Shown here: positions 8,375-16,459 of the stretch, in pieces | Numbering within the stretch: the stretch's first letter is position 1 | Layout: each line of letters opens with the position of its first letter | Assembly (NCBI GenBank): GCA_035252015.1 | Contig: DATFDP010000119.1 | Span: 1-64,000, forward strand | DNA from: JAICWP01 sp035252015 | Lineage (GTDB): Bacteria > Acidobacteriota > Terriglobia > Terriglobales > Acidobacteriaceae | DNA: 64,000 bases | Direction of reading: 5' to 3' | Made by a program: the position numbers and the translations under genes | Notes under the pieces: generated by a model | What the model was told of the DNA's origin: nothing | Seen by the model: only the letters and a program-made list of their open reading frames with translations | Databases searched by the model: none

Positions 8375-10939
8375 CTACTTCAAGCCTTTAACTGAGTACA
8401 TATCAGTAAGGTATCTAGCAAAGCCGTAGCTGTAGTGGCGCAGATCGGGCGTAATCTGAATCGGGCCAATACCCTGGACTCCGGCAGTATCTCCCGGTGT
8501 GAATTGTTTTATGAGGTCTCGGTTTCCACTGCTGATGTCGACCCGCCAAAGCTTTGCTGGCATGTCCAATGGATGGGTGACATACAACGACCTCCCGTCT
8601 GCAGACCAGCGAACAACGACATCGTCCTGACCCGTTCCGCGGACAGGACGAAGCGCGCCTCCGTCCGAGGACAATAACCATATTTGCTGCTGATTTTTAA
8701 CAGCGATCAGTTTGCCGTCAGGCGAGCATCGGAGGGTGCCGCTGAACCCCTCTGGACTAATCGGACGTGGTCCACCGCCCTCGATTGACTGTATGTACAC
8801 TCGCGGTTTGTGTGCAGGCTCAGTCCCAGAGAAAACGATGTGCTTACTGTCGGGCAGCCAGTCACCGGTGAGGTGGTCGATGTTATCCCGGGTTAATACA
8901 CGTACCTGTCCGGCTCCGGTGGGGAGGAGCATCAATTGGCTAGGAGCACTCAACGTGGCCCCGAGGACCCACTGGCCGTCAGGAGAAAGGCTCCAAGCCT
9001 GCGCTTCGCCTAGCCGCACGGGTTGTGAGCCATCCGTCTTGCGTAGGTAGACAGAGTATTGTCCGTTTTCGTTGCCTTCTGCCTCTTCTTCGATCAGCAG
9101 GGTGGCGCCATCTGAGGTGAGGTCCTGGTTGAGGGACCAGTCCGCTACGGCGAGGTCGTGCTCTGCTGACTGTCCTGGCCCCAGCACCATGGCGGCCCGG
9201 CGGACGTGGCCTTGTGCCATGATGATCCGCCCGTCGCGGTTGACATCCAAAAGTCTGAGGCCGCCTGGCACGCGAGCCAAGGTGCGGACGTTTCCGCGAA
9301 GATTGACCGCGTAAAGATCGGCCGCCGACCCTGTCGTCGCCGCACTGAACCACAGTTCATTGCCTTCTGAGTTCCAGGCCAATGCTTGCGTGCTGGCGTA
9401 TTCAGGTGAAAGGGTGCGTTTGTGGCCTGCCAAATCCACAACTGCGACGGCACCGCGATCATCCCCAAATATGGAATGATCGAGAAACGCAACCATATCG
9501 CCCTGGGGCGACACCCGGGGAAAGCTGATCCAGCCGGCGGTCTCATACAGCACTTTTCCTATCGGATATTCAAGCCGAAATCGCTGATCGATATACCGCG
9601 CCACTGCAATATCGTTTCCGTCCGGCGACCAATCAGCATCTTGCACGTTCTCCAAGATGGAGCGCGGGGCTGATCCTGACAGGGGAGCTCGTGCAAGAGT
9701 CCCGGGCCGCACGAATGCAAATACGAAGTACCGATCGCGAACTAGCAACAGTTCGCCAGAATGAGATATCGACTCGATGTCGGCGTTGCGGATGCCGGTC
9801 GAAGCGGACCCGCGAGCTGCTGTACTGGTGGTAAACACTTCCGGCGGATTCCCCTCCCATGCGGCCGTATAGATGACCTGGCCGTCCGGTGCAAACTGCG
9901 CCGTATGTATAGTCCCGCGCCGAAACGTAAGCTGCTGGTACGACGGTACACTCGGCTGTGGAGCCGTGCGCCTGCCAATCAGCAATCCTGCCGAAACCAA
10001 CACCAACGCTGTCACAAGTGCAGCCGCAATCCAAATGGCCCGTTGGCTCATAACCGGACGCTTCGTTGATGCGGAGGCCATGGTGCTGGACACTGAGGTT
10101 AGCGTTTCCAGGTCAAATGCAACGTCGCGCACGGATTGGAAACGCTCAGCCGGTTTCTTCTCCAGGCAGTGTCGGACAATGCGCTCCAGCGCCGGGGCGA
10201 CTCGGTGTGTTGCTTCGGTCAGCTCAGGCGGGTCCAGATGAAGAATGGCGCTCAATGTGTCGGCAGGCGTGCCGCCGTGAAAGGCGCGTTTACCGGAGAG
10301 CATTTCATAGAGGATAGTGCCAAGAGCAAAGATGTCGGAACGGTGGTCGACATCACCTCCCCGGACCTGCTCAGGCGACATATAGCCCATCGTCCCCAAG
10401 ACCGTCCCGGCATGAGTGTCAAGGGTGGCGGCGCTCGACCCGACAGGAGCATTATCCGGATAAGTCAGCTTGGCGAGGCCGAAATCCAGAATCTTTACAC
10501 GCCCGTCTTGGGTGATGAAGATGTTTTCTGGCTTGAGATCGCGGTGGACAATCCCTTTGTCGTGCGCCGCAGCTAATCCCTGAGCGATTTGGACTACAAA
10601 TTCGATGGCTTTGCGCTGGCTGAGTGGGCCATAACGTAGGCGGTCGCGCAGGGTCTCTCCTTCGAGTAATTCGGAGACGATGTATGGCGAACCTTCGTGA
10701 TTCCCGACATCGTGAATCGCGAGGATGTTGGGATGATTGAGCGCGGCTGCTGCACGCGCCTCCTGCTCGAAGCGGCGCAAGCGCTCGGTATCGCTGGAGT
10801 ATGAGGCAGGAAGAACCTTCACAGCAACGTCACGGCCGAGCCTCGCGTCGCGTGCGCGATAGACTTCGCCCATGCCACCGGCGCCGAGCGCAGCAATGAT
10901 CTCGTAGGGACCGATGCGACTGCCTTTTGAGAATGCCAT
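8375..10939 (-). CDS. Transmembrane Ser/Thr protein kinase with TolB/WD40-like propeller
   Basis: An 854-residue protein. Kinase domain 11-280: glycine loop GAGGMGEVY, K41, catalytic HRDLKPEN (D134) and DFG (D152), with SPEQ in place of APE. One membrane helix at 301-322, then an extracytoplasmic beta-propeller with repeated SPDG/DWSPDGNDIAVAR-type blades. This kinase-TM-propeller design is common in acidobacterial PknB-like proteins, where the propeller probably senses an envelope signal. A TATAAT box lies only 12 bases before the ATG. It is convergent with the upstream lipoprotein and has no partner gene nearby. Confidence 0.93.
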   Translation of the reverse strand: MAFSKGSRIGPYEIIAALGAGGMGEVYRARDARLGRDVAVKVLPASYSSDTERLRRFEQEARAAAALNHPNILAIHDVGNHEGSPYIVSELLEGETLRDRLRYGPLSQRKAIEFVVQIAQGLAAAHDKGIVHRDLKPENIFITQDGRVKILDFGLAKLTYPDNAPVGSSAATLDTHAGTVLGTMGYMSPEQVRGGDVDHRSDIFALGTILYEMLSGKRAFHGGTPADTLSAILHLDPPELTEATHRVAPALERIVRHCLEKKPAERFQSVRDVAFDLETLTSVSSTMASASTKRPVMSQRAIWIAAALVTALVLVSAGLLIGRRTAPQPSVPSYQQLTFRRGTIHTAQFAPDGQVIYTAAWEGNPPEVFTTSTAARGSASTGIRNADIESISHSGELLLVRDRYFVFAFVRPGTLARAPLSGSAPRSILENVQDADWSPDGNDIAVARYIDQRFRLEYPIGKVLYETAGWISFPRVSPQGDMVAFLDHSIFGDDRGAVAVVDLAGHKRTLSPEYASTQALAWNSEGNELWFSAATTGSAADLYAVNLRGNVRTLARVPGGLRLLDVNRDGRIIMAQGHVRRAAMVLGPGQSAEHDLAVADWSLNQDLTSDGATLLIEEEAEGNENGQYSVYLRKTDGSQPVRLGEAQAWSLSPDGQWVLGATLSAPSQLMLLPTGAGQVRVLTRDNIDHLTGDWLPDSKHIVFSGTEPAHKPRVYIQSIEGGGPRPISPEGFSGTLRCSPDGKLIAVKNQQQIWLLSSDGGALRPVRGTGQDDVVVRWSADGRSLYVTHPLDMPAKLWRVDISSGNRDLIKQFTPGDTAGVQGIGPIQITPDLRHYSYGFARYLTDMYSVKGLK

Positions 10940-10950
10940 CTGTGCGGCGA

Positions 10951-10956
10951 ATTATA
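10951..10956 (-). promoter_or_regulatory. Candidate -10 box (TATAAT) of the kinase gene
   Basis: A consensus TATAAT on the minus strand, 11 bases upstream of the kinase ATG, which would leave a leader of only about five bases. No good -35 hexamer is seen at 16-18 bases. Plausible but unproven. Confidence 0.35.
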
Positions 10957-11049
10957 GGCCAAGTGCGATTCGAGGGCTACCGGACTCGACCACGACCGTA
11001 CAGCGGAGGTGGCACATGCAGCGCTCAGATCGCACTCCGCGCTTCTTGC

Positions 11050-11114
11050 GGCTGCTCGCCGCTATATCGGGGCCGCCCGCCAAGCTCACAAGGACCTCCG
11101 AAGTACCTTCCCGC
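11050..11114. repeat. Dispersed repeat family R1, copy B
   Basis: GCTGCTCGCCGCTATATCGGGG, a spacer and CTCCGAAGTACCTTCCCGC: the closest match to copy A (5906-5968). It lies in the 317-base gap 10940-11256, which has no gene. A short GCAGACCTGC at about 11146 echoes the start of the R2 family, so copies of both families may sit side by side here. Confidence 0.55.
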
Positions 11115-11256
11115 ATCACGACGATATGTCCCATATAGCAAGCAGACCTGCGCCCTGTCACCCACGGGTAACATACTGTTGGCGGCAAAAGCCCACAGAG
11201 GTAAGTGATGGCCGAGACGCAGGGCGTTCGGAGCGCGTCACCCCACGGCCCCAACA

Positions 11257-11650
11257 CTATCGTTTGTGGACAACGCCGCCTTTCATCACGAAGGACACAC
11301 GTTGGGTGACGCTGCTATCGAGGGGTTTCCGGGCACCACAACGATGTCGGCAAAGTACCCGGCCTTCAAAACGCCGATCTGCCCCTGGCACATGAGTACT
11401 TTCGCGCCTTCGAGCATGTCCGCCTGCAATACCGCCAGCGGCTTCGTCCCGTACTGGACCATGAGCACCAATTCGCGTGCTTGGGTGCCATGCGGAAACG
11501 GCCCTACGTCGGAGCCGACCGCGAAAGGAATGCTGGCTACTCGAAGCTGCGCAGGTGTCCCTTGGTGTCCGTGAGTTGCCACGCTTCACCTCCGCTGCGG
11601 TCCATGAGCCAGACTTGATCGTGCTTGGTGGGACTTGGTGGTCCATTAGT
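11257..11650 (-). pseudogene. Chimeric fragment: S9 peptidase piece joined to amidohydrolase C-terminus
   Basis: Read on the minus strand, about 11650-11537 encodes KHDQVWLMDRSGGEAWQLTD plus TKGHLRS. This is the same stretch as residues ~100-135 of the neighbouring S9 peptidase, where it lies at 12045-12152 on the other strand. It then joins without a gap to about 95 codons matching the end of the intact amidohydrolase at 40219-41559 (IPFAVGSDVGPFPHGTQARE ... VTQRVSFVMKGG), stopping at 11257. A four-base deletion near 11310 shifts the frame and there is no start. This is recombination debris, not a functional gene. Confidence 0.8.
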
Positions 11651-11741
11651 CCGAGTGGGACCGCAGCGGACGCTGGTTGGCTTTTCGACTGGAAGTTCTT
11701 GGTACAGGCATTTACGATACCGACGCCGTCACGAGGTGTCC

Positions 11742-14024
11742 ATGTCCAAGCTTCGCCCGGTGTTTACTGTCATCCTGCTCGCCACATCCAGTTTGTTTGC
11801 CCAGGGAAAGCGCCCACTCAAGCTTGATGACCTCGCTCGCATTCGCGAGGTGAGCGATCCGCAAATCTCGCCTGATGGGAACTGGATCGCATACGTTGTG
11901 GGTGCCACCGACGTGAAGGAGGACAAGAGTCATACTCATGTCTGGGTCGCCAGTTATGACGGGAAAGAGGACCGTCAGTTCACGTTCAGCCAGGACAGCG
12001 AGTCCTCGCCGCGCTGGAGTCCAGATGGCAAGTACCTCGCCTTTATCTCCGACCGCCCAGGCCCCGCCAAGCACGATCAAGTCTGGCTCATGGACCGCAA
12101 CGGAGGTGAAGCGTGGCAACTCACCGACACCAAAGGACACCTGCGCAGCTTAGAGTGGTCACCTGATTCAAAGCGGCTCGCCCTGGTCATCGAGGACCCT
12201 GACCCTAATAATCCCGAAGATCAGGAAGATCAATCAGTTGCTGCTGCGGGAACCAGCACTGCAGCGGCAGCCCATCGTAAGCCGCCCAAGCCAATCGTGA
12301 TTGACCGCTATCATTACAAACAGGATATTGAAGGCTACCTGCTTTCCAACCGGCACACCTATATTTACCTGTTCGATCTCACGACCAAGAAAACGGCACG
12401 CCTGACTAAGGGCAAGACTGACGAGGTGTCCCCAGCCTGGTCGCCGGACGGCAGGTGGATCGCTTACCTCGATGATCACAGCCCAGACCCCGACCGCGAT
12501 GAAGGCAGCCACGTCTTCATTGCCGAAGCCAAGCCCGGCTCTGCCGAACATCAAATCACGCCCAACAGCAGCCGCGACCAGCGCAGCCGCCTGGAATGGA
12601 GCTTCGATGGTAAGCGTGTGATGTTCATCGAAGGTGACGAAAAGAAGTATGCCGCCTACAACATGCCCCATCTCGCGACCGTTCCGGCGGACGGCAGCGC
12701 CGCGCCCTCTCGTTTCCAGCCAATTGAAGCCCTGGACCGCGGCATCTCGGATCCACGTTTTGTTGGGGACACGATCGAGTTCCTCGTGGTCGACGATCGA
12801 TCGGAGTATCCGGCAGAACTCCGGATGGGCACCGACAAGGTCGAGCGCCTGATGAAGCCGCCGGTTGTGCTCTCGAACTGGACCATGGCCGCCGGCCACA
12901 CCGCGGCGCTTTGCCCTACTGATGTGCGCCCCGATGAGGTCTGTGCGTTGGAGAATGGCGCATTGCGCCAGATTACGCACCAGAACGGTGCACTGTTTTC
13001 CGAGCTCGAGCTCGGCCGCACTGAGGACATCAGCTTCAAAGCGAAGGATGGCACCGACGTCCACGGTCTCCTCACCTATCCGGTGGGCTACATTGAGAGC
13101 ACGAAAATTCCGCTTCTGCTGCGCATCCACGGGGGTCCGGACGGCCAGGATGAGCACTCGTTCAGCTTCGAGCGCCAGTTTTTCGCCGCTAATGGGTACG
13201 CTGTTCTCAACGTCAACTATCGCGGCAGCGCCGGACGCGGGATGAAGTATTCGCGCGCTATTTTTGCCGACTGGGGTCACTACGAGGTGGAGGACCTGGA
13301 AGCCGGAGTGAATCACGTAATAGAAATGGGACTGGCGGACCCTCAGCGCCTTGGGGTGGGCGGCTGGAGCTACGGTGGCATCCTCACCGATTACATGATC
13401 GCAAGTGATACCCGCTTCAAAGCCGCGACCAGCGGCGCAGGCACCGCCTTCACGGTGGCCTTCTATGGCACTGACCAGTACATCGTCCAATACGATTACG
13501 AGATCGGTCCGCCCTGGGAAGCGAAAGCCTGGGAAACGTACGTCAAAATCTCGTACCCGTTCCTCCACGCCGACCGCATCCAGACGCCGACCCTATTCCT
13601 AGGGGGAGAGCGTGACTTCAATGTGCCTGTTCAGGGCAGCCAGCAAATGTATGAGGCCCTCCGCTCCCTCGGCCGCGAGACCCAACTCGTCATCTACCCC
13701 AACGAGTTCCACGGGATTAAGCGGCCCAGCTACATACGCGATCGCTATGAGCGGTATCTTGCCTGGTACGACAAGTATCTCAAGCCTCCGCCACAGCGAA
13801 AGCAGCGTAGATCGCGAATCCCAGAAGCTCTACCTACAACCACGAACTCGCTACGTGGTCTCGTGCCACGAGCCAGCCCATCACATCGACGAGAGGCATG
13901 CCCACAAGAAAAACGGCAAGCCAGGTTGGCTCAAAATTCATCGCCCCCATCCGCCCCAGCGCGTCAGCCAAAGGCAAGCCACCGTAACCGCCCCGGCAAC
14001 AGCGGCGACGCGGATGGATTGTGA
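11742..14024 (+). CDS. Exported S9 prolyl-oligopeptidase-family peptidase
   Basis: A 760-residue protein from the ATG at 11742, which opens a Sec signal peptide (MSKLRPVFTVILLATSSLFA); the frame extends upstream to 11625 but only through debris. N-terminal TolB-like propeller (SPDGNWIAYVV, SPRWSPDGKYLAF), then an alpha/beta hydrolase domain with triad S543 in GGWSYGG, D625 in GGERDFNVP and H657 in NEFHGI. Such enzymes release di- or short peptides outside the cytoplasm. The homologous part should end near residue 682 (YDKYLKPP). The last ~78 residues are Arg/Ser/Pro-rich and look like read-through past a lost stop. Confidence 0.88.
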   Translation: MSKLRPVFTVILLATSSLFAQGKRPLKLDDLARIREVSDPQISPDGNWIAYVVGATDVKEDKSHTHVWVASYDGKEDRQFTFSQDSESSPRWSPDGKYLAFISDRPGPAKHDQVWLMDRNGGEAWQLTDTKGHLRSLEWSPDSKRLALVIEDPDPNNPEDQEDQSVAAAGTSTAAAAHRKPPKPIVIDRYHYKQDIEGYLLSNRHTYIYLFDLTTKKTARLTKGKTDEVSPAWSPDGRWIAYLDDHSPDPDRDEGSHVFIAEAKPGSAEHQITPNSSRDQRSRLEWSFDGKRVMFIEGDEKKYAAYNMPHLATVPADGSAAPSRFQPIEALDRGISDPRFVGDTIEFLVVDDRSEYPAELRMGTDKVERLMKPPVVLSNWTMAAGHTAALCPTDVRPDEVCALENGALRQITHQNGALFSELELGRTEDISFKAKDGTDVHGLLTYPVGYIESTKIPLLLRIHGGPDGQDEHSFSFERQFFAANGYAVLNVNYRGSAGRGMKYSRAIFADWGHYEVEDLEAGVNHVIEMGLADPQRLGVGGWSYGGILTDYMIASDTRFKAATSGAGTAFTVAFYGTDQYIVQYDYEIGPPWEAKAWETYVKISYPFLHADRIQTPTLFLGGERDFNVPVQGSQQMYEALRSLGRETQLVIYPNEFHGIKRPSYIRDRYERYLAWYDKYLKPPPQRKQRRSRIPEALPTTTNSLRGLVPRASPSHRREACPQEKRQARLAQNSSPPSAPARQPKASHRNRPGNSGDADGL

Positions 14025-14210
14025 AGTTGGCAACGATAAGCGCGTTTAGCGGGAGTTGGGCCTCGCACGCGGCCTTCTCATGCACAGTGCTATGATTTCA
14101 ACATGCTCAGGAATGGTCCAGCAAAACCAGAAATCGTATAGATTGGGAGGAGACTTGCCTCCCAATTCTCAGGCGAAGAATGGCCCGGAGCGTCGATGGT
14201 GTGAGGGGTT

Positions 14211-14597
14211 ATGAATTTTCGCAACCGTTATCTGGTGATTGCTGCCCGAATATTGCTAGGCCTGATCATGCTCGCAAGCGGCATTAGCGGGCTGCTGATG
14301 GGCAACTCAACGCAAGGCGTCCCGGCGAAGATGGTCGCCTTCACGCAAGTATTCTGGGCTTCAGGCATTTTCCAGATGGTGAAGGTTACTGAGATCGTTG
14401 CAGGGTTCATGCTGCTGGTTGGCATCTTCCCGGCGTTAGCAACATTATTCCTTGCGCCCGATGTTGTAGGAATTGTTATAGTCAACGCCCGGTTGTTGCC
14501 CTCATTCTTATGGGTTGGTGCAGTTGTCTTTGTGCTGACCGCTTATTTGGGGTACGCCTACTGGGACAAATACAAATCAATTTTCTCCCGCAATTGA
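14211..14597 (+). CDS. DoxX-like small membrane protein
   Basis: A 128-residue protein with four hydrophobic helices. The N-terminal RILLGLIMLASGISGL and EIVAGFMLLVGIFPALATLF are typical of DoxX/DoxX-like proteins. These are found in quinone- or thiol-linked redox systems, but most are uncharacterised. A GAGGGG ribosome site precedes the ATG by about 4 bases. The gene stands alone between the S9 peptidase and an integration scar. No soluble partner is adjacent. Confidence 0.75.
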   Translation: MNFRNRYLVIAARILLGLIMLASGISGLLMGNSTQGVPAKMVAFTQVFWASGIFQMVKVTEIVAGFMLLVGIFPALATLFLAPDVVGIVIVNARLLPSFLWVGAVVFVLTAYLGYAYWDKYKSIFSRN

Positions 14598-14701
14598 TAG
14601 AGAAAAACCACAAGTCGACGAGTTATTTTGCTCTCGGAGGCTGGTGTTGCCGATTGCAGTAGTATTGCCTTCGGTGTCGTCGTTGATAGCTGGGGTGGTC
14701 A

Positions 14702-14929
14702 TGACTTTCGGCTCACGGATCGCCCCAGTCGCCTGCCTTCTTCGGCCGTGAGCCGGTTGCCAATGCGAACACCGAGCCGGCGAGCGCCCTTTACGTGGCG
14801 AATCCCGGCAGCCAAGTCAGGGCTGAGGAGACCGCAATCTGCAGCTTCGTAAGCCAACCGACCCACTGCCGCCAATCTCAGGTTGATTGTCGAGGGAGCG
14901 TATTGTCGCTGCGCCCAGCGGGTAATTCC
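14702..14929 (-). pseudogene. Truncated tyrosine recombinase (integrase) N-terminal domain
   Basis: Minus-strand reading gives RWAQRQYAPSTINLRLAAVG, then RLAYEAADCGLLSPDLAAGI and RRLGVRIGNRLTAEEGRRL. This is the SAM-like core-binding domain of a phage-type tyrosine recombinase. The frame ends at 14699 without the catalytic R-H-R-Y domain, so it is inactive. It lies directly beside a 3' tRNA-Leu fragment, as expected for an integrase gene next to its attachment site. Confidence 0.75.
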
Positions 14930-14937
14930 CTTCCGCG

Positions 14938-14994
14938 TTCTCAAAATCCGCCGGTGCTTAGCACCTTGGGGGTTCAACTCCCCTCCTGGCACCA
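14938..14994 (+). other. 3' half of tRNA-Leu(CAA): probable attachment-site remnant
   Basis: Reads from an anticodon loop (CTCAAAA, anticodon CAA) through a class II variable arm GGTGC-TTA-GCACC, a T arm GGGGG-TTCAACT-CCCC and an acceptor end ending GGCACCA. The 5' half is absent and the T-stem is one base short, so it is not a working tRNA. Integrative elements often recombine into the 3' half of tRNA-Leu genes and leave exactly such a copy. The surrounding gap 14598-15331 otherwise holds only the integrase remnant and a short repeat. Confidence 0.7.
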
Positions 14995-15078
14995 ACCCAA
15001 AAACCGCGCCGGACGCGGCCCTTCGGCGGAATCGGCCTCTTAGAACTCGATCCCGTTCGGACGGCCTCAGCGATGGTT

Positions 15079-15103
15079 TTGTGACTGCGTTGTGACCGGA
15101 GCC
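15079..15103 (+). repeat. 25-base repeat R3, copy 1 (TTGTGAC...TTGTGACCGGAGCC)
   Basis: Two TTGTGAC units 11 bases apart. It matches 34311-34335 at 22 of 25 positions and partly matches 44337-44357. This copy lies about 85 bases from the tRNA-Leu fragment, so the family may be connected with the former integrative element. Confidence 0.45.
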
Positions 15104-15331
15104 GGGCGCAAAGGAGCGCAATTGAGAGCACTCCAGACAATGGCGGTGAGTGATGTCGGCGTCTGTGTGGGCACCTTCCGGATGGCCGACAACACGCAAG
15201 CTGCGTCGTGCTACAGCCTCCTGCCAAAATGATTTCTGTAAGATTGATGTCTTCTTGTGTTCGCTGCGCCTTTTGTGTGTGGTCTTATCAGAAGTGTGAA
15301 AGCAGAGAAGGATCTATGGAGGTACTGAGGC

Positions 15332-15865
15332 ATGCCGAAAACGTTCTCAATGATTTGCGTGATCTGGTTGGCCATAGGGGGATATGCGCAAAGCATGAAT
15401 GAAGCTCAAACGCCCTCGCCCGAAGTGAAAAGGACAGTGGACGCGTTGGTGGGACAGTGGAGGTTTGAAGGGAGCGATGCCGAGCCCGGAGTCAAAGAAC
15501 AGCTAAAGGTAACAATGGCCTTCGATTGCAGGCTTGCCGCTCTTGGTGCAGCCGTCGCCTGTACTCTAAGCGGTAATGTAGCCAACTCAGGTCCGGTCGA
15601 GGCAGCAAGCATTGTCGGATATGACTCCGATGAGCAAATCGTGCACTGGATGGAGATTTCCTCGACCGGGGAATACCACGATCACAGAGGCAAATGGAAA
15701 GGTGAGATGATTGCCTTCGAGCCCTTGGTTTATAAGAATGCCGGCAAGAAATATATGGAAACGTTTACTCTAAGTTTTCCGTCTTCAGGCACATTCGTTC
15801 TGAAATCTGTAACAGACATGCCTGAAGGCCTATCGACGATTACGGGCATCGCAAAACGACAATGA
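15332..15865 (+). CDS. Exported DUF1579-like protein
   Basis: A 177-residue protein with a signal peptide (MPKTFSMICVIWLAIGGYAQ). The mature part opens VDALVGQWRFEGS and runs as alternating beta segments (IVGYDSDEQIVHWMEISSTG, DHRGKWKG, FTLSFPSSGTF). This resembles the lipocalin/heme-binding-like barrel of DUF1579 and related solute-binding-like proteins. Ligand unknown. GGAGG about 10 bases before the ATG supports the start. No operon partner. Confidence 0.6.
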   Translation: MPKTFSMICVIWLAIGGYAQSMNEAQTPSPEVKRTVDALVGQWRFEGSDAEPGVKEQLKVTMAFDCRLAALGAAVACTLSGNVANSGPVEAASIVGYDSDEQIVHWMEISSTGEYHDHRGKWKGEMIAFEPLVYKNAGKKYMETFTLSFPSSGTFVLKSVTDMPEGLSTITGIAKRQ

Positions 15866-16459
15866 CCTCTTTACGATCTGTCTGGATGAACTCGTAAGGG
15901 TGGTCGTCGCCCTCGCTTTGATTAGAGGCTAGCCGTGGCTCCGGCCGAGTCACGGGCAATCCGGAAGTGATCGGCTGCCAGCCCCGGCGAATGATGTGGT
16001 CGAGGTCTGGTGGCCTTCATGCTTTTTTTTGTCTGACTTCCGCTATATCGGGCTGCCGACACCCACCGAGCCGTTCGAAACTACATTTCCGCTGCAGGAC
16101 GATTTATCTCTTTACGCATTCAGACTTGCAGCGGCATCCCAGTTGGCATCCATCGGAGGTAAAGGCCTTATCAAAGGCTCGTCCACTTAGCTCCGATGGG
16201 ATGCACCCTCACAGCGTGCGGCAGGTGGCCCCGGTTCACAGGTGCCCGTGTATTCTGGCGCTGATTTCCCCGATCGGCATCAGGCCGCCGTGATCCCACA
16301 AACTCTCGTGATAGACCTTGATACCGTTCACATCAGCGTAGCCGCGCTTACAGGTTTCATCTCCGCCTCTCCTCGAACGAGGCGACGATAGCCCTCTTTG
16401 ACCTTCTGGCTGTCACTAATATGTCACATAGGGTTCGTAGGCCGTCTTTATCTCTTTCC
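15866..16459. other. Intergenic region with R1 copy C only
   Basis: About 594 bases between the DUF1579-like gene and the stop of the arginase-like gene. Short open frames here have no ribosome sites or recognisable domains. A run of eight T at 16023-16030 precedes the R1 repeat. Confidence 0.5.
16037..16092. repeat. Dispersed repeat family R1, copy C
   Basis: CTTCCGCTATATCGGGCTGC, a spacer, then CGAAACTACATTTCCGC. The spacing between the CTATATCGGG core and the terminal hairpin is 23 bases (24 in A, 27 in B). The hairpin arms changed together: GAAA/TTTC here versus GAAG/CTTC in the others, which hints at a conserved stem. Confidence 0.5.

Noticed and set aside
12234..13568. 444-codon open frame on the minus strand
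   Set aside because: Entirely antisense to the S9 peptidase, whose catalytic triad is intact. It has no ribosome site and its composition mirrors the GC-rich third positions of the real gene.
13834..14085. 83-codon minus-strand membrane-protein-like frame
   Set aside because: Hydrophobic stretch is suggestive, but it overlaps the S9 tail, lacks a clear start and has no family match that I recognise; kept only as a hint in the read-through finding.
14938..14994. A working tRNA-Leu gene
   Set aside because: Only the 3' half is present, the D arm and 5' acceptor strand are missing and the T-stem is one base short.
15079..15103. CRISPR repeat
   Set aside because: Only three scattered, imperfect copies many kilobases apart; no spacer-repeat array and no cas genes.
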